Shown: piece by piece, positions 57,949 to 64,000 of the stretch
How positions within the stretch are numbered: position 1 is the first letter of the stretch
Layout: each line of letters starts with the position of its first letter
From: Neopestalotiopsis rosae
Lineage: Eukaryota; Ascomycota; Sordariomycetes; Amphisphaeriales; Sporocadaceae
Direction: 5' to 3'
Assembly (NCBI GenBank): GCA_023078685.1
Contig: JALGAS010000003.1
Location: 3,720,001 to 3,784,000, forward strand
DNA length: 64,000 nucleotides
The notes under the pieces: model-generated
Told to the model about the DNA's origin: nothing
Seen by the model: only the letters and a program-made list of their open reading frames with translations
The model's database searches: none
Translations under genes and position numbers: made by a program

Positions 57949-60494
57949 TTCGTATGGATGGCAATGTAATGGACTATCTGTCATGTCCAAGTTGACCAGG
58001 CGACATGATACGGTGGTTTCTAGGCGGTGGTAGGAAGCTATTCGCAACTATGCGAAACATTTGATCGGATCACTACTTTGAATGACAGACTCCTCATACC
58101 TGTTGATCATCATGTCAAAAAGCCAGGATCCAGGCTCTTAGTATTTCTCAGTGGAAGATATGTTGGCATGCTGAACTTTAAGGTGACCTTGGGGTTCATC
58201 AATTGAAGTAAATGGAGGAATTGCGATATAATGTTTGGGCAGCAATCAGTCTAGGCAAGCCGGCTTGATAGGCTCGCTCATAAATGAACCAAAAGAGACC
58301 TGACATGATACGCAAAAGGGAAGAAGCCTTATGACGCTTGTCAAATTACCTGGCTCGGCAATGGCTAACAATTCGCATTGTCACAGCTACGGGAGACAGC
58401 CTCCGTAGACTTGGCCGGGAGAAGAGACAAACTTGTTCAGTAGCTGTTCCTGTAAAACGCAGCTCATGTGTGAAAGTCACTTTCGAAAATCCAATTGTAT
58501 GACGACGATGACCGCAAACCGCAAACCCCAACAGCAAGAATTCGAGAATTCGATTTGAGAGCAACAATTCGTGTTCGGATAGGGAAACATAAAGCCCCGC
58601 ATCGGAAGTAAGGCGCCAAGTCCGCATCCCCAAGCGAGGCACGGCAAAGCTTGGGGGAAATCAGCACCCGGTGCGCATCCATCTTCTCTGTTCGACCCTG
58701 CAGACGCCGAGAGTCGAAAGTCCCCGGAGGCGTTCGTCACGTTTCCAGTGCCCAGGTGGTTGCGCCCCGCGGCTGTGGCTGCGGAGAGTCATCCCGGCCC
58801 GAACCGATTTTGTGATTGCTCTGCTCTCGCCTGGCAGATGATGTTGAAAGGAACCGTTATGCCCTATTGCTCGGCCATTGAGCATAACTCAAAGGTCTTG
58901 CTGTATCATTGTAAATTCATGACTTTTTGCAAGTAGCCTCACCTCAACGTCTCTCGGAAAACAGGAACTTCGGAATCTAGAATTTTCGCATTATCCAAAA
59001 GTTCATGCCTGCCGGAGAACATGATAGTGGCTTTCACGAAAATCTTCCCCGGTAAGCTTGTATAGTATCTAGTCCACTTTCATCCCAAGACTGCGCGAAG
59101 CAATCGGCCCGTTACATTTTAGCCATTCAGCCCCTGCACGACGCTAAATTCCATCCCCATGGCACGGATTCTTCCTAGTGACATGCATAACGGCGGGGGT
59201 GATTTCCGACGTGCGATATTCTTGTGCTTCGATATGATCATTATTCAAGATGCGACAATGGTATTCTCCCAGTTCATGTCTCTAAGCCAGATGTTAATGT
59301 GTTTGCCTTTGCGTGTGCATCCAGGCTAGAGTTCAGAAGGTCAGTAAACCTTGCAGTTCGCTGAATTTCAGTCATACGTGGTGGCAATGGGGTCTGGGTT
59401 AGGTAATTGGTTCGACAGTCTTGGCTCTCGAACCGTTCATGGAACGAACGTAATCGATTATCCCCTTGCGCTACATGCACTCCACTTCGTGCGTAGTGGT
59501 TGTTTAGTCATGAGTGACTGAGAAGTTGGCTGAATATATGGGTGCAGTTTTTCCAGAGTAATACCGGTCCACTGTGCTGTGTGGTACAATTTCTGCTTGA
59601 AAAAAAGTCGGTCGTGGATCTAGGACCGACCCAGCGAAAGCTGAAAAGTGCATGTTTGCGTGGTAGACCAGGAAGCTAGACATGAACATGGATAGACACC
59701 GCCGGCGGCAGCCCCCAAACAGGTTAGTTGTTCTAGCAGTTCGCGTCCCGTCATGGAAACATATTGCTTGGCATGGGTGTATTTTGTCACCAAGTCAGGG
59801 ACTCCGTCACTGGGAACTTAGAACCCCTTCATATGACCAACATCGTGACCGCTCTTGATGGGGCTTAATGACTCGGGAACTCCGCCCGTTTTTGTCGCCA
59901 AGCCAATGAGATGGGGTACCAGATGAAAAATGTTTTCCCCATGGGCCATGTTCCCATGTGGTGCAACTCCAAGAAAGTCCTAGCCATGGGTATCCAATTA
60001 GCTTCGGCTCTCCACACTTCCCCATATTCTCCACGATTTCGCTTCTGCATTCCCCGAAGCCGACTCTGGTAGCCGGGTCTTGTTAAAGCCTCATGGTTCC
60101 CTTCTGCCACTTCTGCGGCTCCCGTGGTCGTGATTGGTACCAATTCTTCGGCGAGCAGGGTTTTGGCCGCCAAGTATTGATTTCCTGGTCTCCGCACCGA
60201 GGCTGCTTGGGTCTCTCAGGGTGATCCTCGATAAACCATGTAGACCTAGCTTGAACATGCGCGGCACGAGGCACATGATCTGTTGATGGCTTCGCGGGTA
60301 TTTGCCGACAATGATCCGGAAGAGGGTTGGGCCAGGAGTCAGGGCAGCCAGGGTGGGATGGTGTAGGAAAACGGATGGGCGATGAGGTATTCATAAATAT
60401 GGCCCATCGCCCGCGGCAGTATGCTCTCGTAGACCACCACGTCGAATTCGCCCGATAGTCCTTGGCTGATCGAAGATTGACTGCTCTTTGCAAA
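57949..60494. other. Intergenic region, 2.5 kb
   Basis: Upstream of the beta-glucosidase gene. Minus-strand ORFs at 59807-60571 and 58346-58885 are Arg/Pro/Ser-rich, overlap in several frames and show no domain, so they are not called. The last part should be the promoter of the GH3 gene. No transposon ends or tRNA were seen. Confidence 0.45.
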
Positions 60495-63110
60495 ATGGTT
60501 TCAGTCACTTTTCGTGCCCTGCTGGGGCTTGCCGCTCTGGCACAGTCTGTCATTGGAGATGACAGCGTCATTACTGATGATGCTGTCTTTTATGGCCTGT
60601 CCGATCCCGTATACCCAACACGTGAGTGACAGCATACTCGAACACACATTCTCCCTCCACCGTACTGACAATATCATTCAGCCGAGTTGGAAGCATCCGG
60701 GTCCTGGGCTGATGCCATCACCAAGGCTCAAGCCTTCGTCAGTCAATTGACCCTCGATGAGAAGGTCAACTTGACTGCTGGAGGCACAACCAGCACTGGT
60801 TGTTCGGGCTACATTCCTGCCATTGATCGGTTGGGCTTCCCTGGTCTGTGTCTCGCGGATGCCGGAAACGGACTGAGAAACACAGACTATGTTAGCTCAT
60901 GGCCTTCTGGTATTCACGTCGGTGCAAGCTGGAACAAAGACTTGACCCGTCAGCGAGCTGTGGCTATGGGTAACGAGTTCAGAAAGAAGGGTGTCAATGT
61001 TCTTCTTGGACCCGTTGTCGGCCCCATTGGACGCGTAACGCAGGGTGGAAGAAACTGGGAAGGTGAGTCCATAACTGAGCGACCAAGAGTATTAGAAGAA
61101 CAATGTTTGCTGACAACTTCCAGGTTTCTCGGTTGATCCATACCTCTCGGGAGGCCTGGTCTATGAGACTGTCTCAGGTGTCCAGAGTACTGGTGTCATC
61201 ACAAGCACAAAAGTATGTTTTGGCTCATAATATGATGTATGAATATGGCTGACAATAATAGCACTTCCTCGGTCAAGAGCAGGAAACACATCGTCTGGCG
61301 ACCTCCACGGGTGTGCAATCCATCTCCAGCAACATTGACGACAAGACTGTACATGAATTGTACATGTGGTAAGTAGCTTCTGTAACTTTTTTGACTTCAG
61401 CAAGCTCACCTTAACAGGCCTTTTGCCGAGGCGATCCGCGCCGGCACTGGCAACATCATGTGCTCTTATGCCAGAATCAACAACTCCTATTCGTGCCAGA
61501 ACAGCAAGATGCTCAATGGCCTCTTAAAAGAAGAACTCGGCTTTCAAGGCTGGGTTGTCTCAGATTGGGGCGCTCAGCAGTCAGGAGTCGCCTCGGCTTT
61601 GGCTGGACTTGACGTTGCCATGCCGGACGGTGATGGACTCTGGGCAGGTAACCTCTCTCTCGCCATCACAAACGGAAGTGTCGCCGAGACTCAGTTGGAC
61701 AACATGGTCACCAGGGTATTGGCGTCTTGGTTCCAGATGAGCCAAGATGAGGACTACCCGGTTCCTGGTGTAGGATTGCCCGCAGATCTCTCAGCACCAC
61801 ACGAGGTTGTGGATGCTCGGGACCCCAACGACAAGCCTACACTATTTGATGGTGCCGCAGAGGGTCATGTCCTCGTCAAGAACACCGACGGCGCCCTTCC
61901 CCTCAACTCGAGCGAGATGAAGCTCATTTCCCTGTTCGGATACTCTGCAAAGGCACCCAGCATGAACAATCAGGCTGCCGTACGTACGGGAGAATTGTTC
62001 TCGGCGTGGTCCTTGGGCGTCGAGTCAGCCAACTTGACTGAGATCAACCTCGGCTTTCTGGGCAACCTGACCATTGAGACATCGTCCATTGCACCCAACG
62101 GCACTCTCATCTCTGGTGGAGGATCAGGCGCCACTTCGCAGAACCAAATTAGCTCGCCTTACGACGCCTTGGTCGCCCAGGCTTATGAGGACGGCACTGC
62201 GCTGTTCTGGGACTTTGAGTCTGGCTCGGCACTGGTGAACCCCACTTCGGACGCATGTATCGTGATTGGCAATGCATGGGCCACTGAGGGATACGACAGA
62301 CCTGCCCTCCGTGACGACTTTACCGACGGCTTGATCCTCAACGTTGCGGACCAGTGCGCCAACACGATTGTCGTCTTCCACAATGCCGGTACCAGACTGG
62401 TCGATACCTTTGTGGACCACCCCAACGTCACGGCCATTATCTTTGCCCATCTGCCCGGACAAGACAGTGGACGCGCTCTCGTCTCTCTTCTGTACGGTCA
62501 GACTAACCCATCGGGACGTCTTCCTTACACGGTCGCTCGCAACGAATCGGATTACGGAGCCATGTTGACTCCGGACCTGACCCTGGCACCCAACAAGTAC
62601 GCAATGTTCCCTCAGTCTAACTTTACCGAGGGTGTCTTTGTCGACTACCGACACTTTGATGCCCAAAACATCACGCCCCGCTACGAGTTCGGCTATGGTC
62701 TGAGCTACACCACGTTCGACTACGCGGACCTCCTCATCTCTCAGACGGATGCTGCCACGCAGGCATACCCGACCGGCGACGTTGTCGAGGGTGGACAGGC
62801 TGATCTGTGGGATGTCCTCTTCGAGGTCAGCGTCAACGTGACCAACAGCGGCGCCATGGACGGCAAGGAGGTTGTGCAGCTATACGTGGGTATCCCTGGT
62901 TCCGATGTGCCGGTCCGCCAGCTCCGTGGATTCGAGAAGCCGACGATCTGCGCCGGCGCCACGGCAACGGTGGAGTTTGCCATTACGCGCAAGGACCTCA
63001 GCGTCTGGGATGTGGTGGCACAGAAGTGGAACCTCCAGGAGGGAGACTACAGTGTCTCTGTTGGTAGAAGCAGCAGAGATCTTCCTCTGACGGGAACGAT
63101 TTCGGTCTAA
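60495..63110 (+). CDS. Secreted GH3 beta-glucosidase
   Basis: About 797 residues from five exons (introns about 60622-60681, 61063-61123, 61213-61261 and 61369-61418). A signal peptide ([21 protein letters not shown]) starts at the ATG at 60495. The N-terminal TIM barrel has [38 protein letters not shown] and the substrate-binding KHFLGQEQE, and the nucleophile Asp in [11 protein letters not shown]. The second domain and the C-terminal fibronectin-III-like domain ([37 protein letters not shown]) are complete. Several N-glycosylation sequons are visible. It hydrolyses cellobiose and other beta-glucosides outside the cell. It is a general plant-polymer enzyme and not part of the cluster; its presence marks the return to ordinary genome content. 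Confidence 0.95.
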
Positions 63111-63629
63111 CTGTAGTACAAGTTGTAACAGATTATGAATAATGTTAATGGCTCAATTTTCAGCATCTTAAAATCCGCTGTAATTGGTGAATTGCGTGAG
63201 ATGCGTGTCTTTTTTGGAGTTGACTTTGTGCTTGATATGGCATGCTCGACTCGAAAACGACTTATTCGAGGCTTTCGATCTTGCAACACATTATCGCAGA
63301 GGAAGTCAAATACTTCTTACCTCTGAATACTGTTTCTCAATGAGAATTGATTTTCTTTCAATTCATCGCAAAATTACATGTTGATTGCATGTGAATGTAG
63401 TAGGTAGTAAGTAAGTAGCCAGAGCAGCTGCGTCCGGTCCGGCAGCGGACGAACATGACAGGGGTGGCGACCAGCGCTGACTCGATAAGAGCTGCGATAA
63501 GACAAGGCCGGTCCCAAAATTTTGGATCCCGCCTGAGTACAATTTCGCGCCGCGACCAGGAGTAGACGAGACTCGCGACCATTTTGCGACATTTCCCTTC
63601 GTCCTCGACAATTCGATAATTTCAGCATC
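63111..63629. other. Intergenic region upstream of TIM54
   Basis: About 0.5 kb. It contains the GH3 3' end and the promoter of the gene at 63630. No further feature seen. Confidence 0.5.
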
Positions 63630-64000
63630 ATGGCGGACCCAAAGGCTTCCACAACACCCAATGCCGCACCGGCAGCCCCAACGGCTACAGCGGCCGCGAC
63701 TGAGGCACCCGCCTACAAGGCCGCAAAGCCGAATCCTGCTTTGCGCATGATGGGATTGCCGAACCTGCCCAAGAAACTCCCCTCGCGCAATTGGATGATC
63801 TTTTGGACCGTCGTGGGCAGTTTCTCGGCTGCCGTGATATACGACAAGAGAGAAAAGAAGAGGGCAACCGCACGGTGGAGCAAGGCAGTGGCACATTTGG
63901 CCAAGGAGCCCGTCGGCAAGGCCAACCAACTCCCCAGAAAGCTCACCATTATACTCGAGAGCCCACCCACTGAGGGCCTGAGACCTGCGCAAGACCACTT
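63630..64000 (+). CDS. TIM54: Mitochondrial import inner membrane translocase subunit Tim54 (partial)
   Basis: The 5' part of the gene runs off the right end of the window. The ATG at 63630 starts an Ala/Pro/Thr-rich leader, followed by the highly conserved block NPALRMMGLPNLPKKLPSRN, the single membrane segment WMIFWTVVGSFSAAVIYD and KREKKRATARWSKAVAHLA. These match fungal Tim54, a component of the TIM22 complex that inserts carrier proteins into the inner mitochondrial membrane. It is a single-copy housekeeping gene, useful as a synteny anchor for the right boundary of the accessory region. Open to the window end with no intron so far. Confidence 0.9.
   Translation, partial: MADPKASTTPNAAPAAPTATAAATEAPAYKAAKPNPALRMMGLPNLPKKLPSRNWMIFWTVVGSFSAAVIYDKREKKRATARWSKAVAHLAKEPVGKANQLPRKLTIILESPPTEGLRPAQDH

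Noticed and set aside
59807..60571. Minus-strand ORFs up to 162 codons upstream of the beta-glucosidase
   Set aside because: Arg/Pro/Ser-rich, overlapping in three frames, no domain. More likely promoter DNA.
62124..62666. 180-codon minus-strand ORF
   Set aside because: It is antisense to the GH3 catalytic and linker region and has no domain.

Overview
The window is nuclear DNA of a filamentous ascomycete fungus, most likely a Sordariomycete. Coding regions are split by short (about 50-110 bp) GT..AG introns with CTRAY-like branch sites. The gene families are typical of such fungi: a non-reducing polyketide synthase, Zn2Cys6 regulators, a HET protein, a UstYa-like protein, fungal P450s and Tim54. 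I see no rRNA, tRNA, CRISPR array or intact transposon. I could not run any search, so family assignments rest on motifs read by eye; exon joins were checked for reading phase where stated.

Layout. 0-13 kb is an accessory flank: an MFS efflux pump (partial), a short-chain dehydrogenase, a DUF3237-like protein, a multi-pass membrane protein, a UstYa-family (DUF3328) protein and a secreted zinc metalloprotease, then 2.5 kb without a convincing gene. 13-46 kb is the heart of the window, a secondary-metabolite cluster. It holds an O-methyltransferase, a secreted CAP protein, a Baeyer-Villiger monooxygenase, a small cysteine-rich secreted protein, a glutathione S-transferase and the 2598-residue NR-PKS (SAT-KS-MAT-PT-ACP-ACP-CMeT-TE). 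These are followed by a 2-oxoglutarate/Fe(II) dioxygenase, an AflR-like Zn2Cys6 regulator, an MBOAT/wax-synthase-like acyltransferase, a second Zn2Cys6 regulator, an MFS transporter and a cytochrome P450. 46-58 kb holds a Thr/Val-rich cell-surface protein, a HET protein, a vanillyl-alcohol-oxidase-type flavoenzyme and a second P450. 60-64 kb returns to general genome content: a GH3 beta-glucosidase and the start of TIM54, a plausible right edge.

How the genes could work together (inference). The PKS should release a C-methylated resorcylic-type acid through its esterase-like TE. The methyltransferase, monooxygenase, dioxygenase, P450s, VAO-type oxidase and acyltransferase could then O-methylate, oxidise or ring-expand, and acylate it. 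The GST could conjugate or isomerise an intermediate, the MFS pump could export the product, and the two Zn2Cys6 proteins could control expression. No prenyltransferase, terpene cyclase, NRPS or reducing PKS is in the window, so this does not look like a complete DMOA-type meroterpenoid cluster. I could not match it to a known pathway. Notable details are two microexons (12 and 16 nt) in the monooxygenase gene, and three direct repeats at exact 21-bp spacing in the divergent PKS/dioxygenase promoter.
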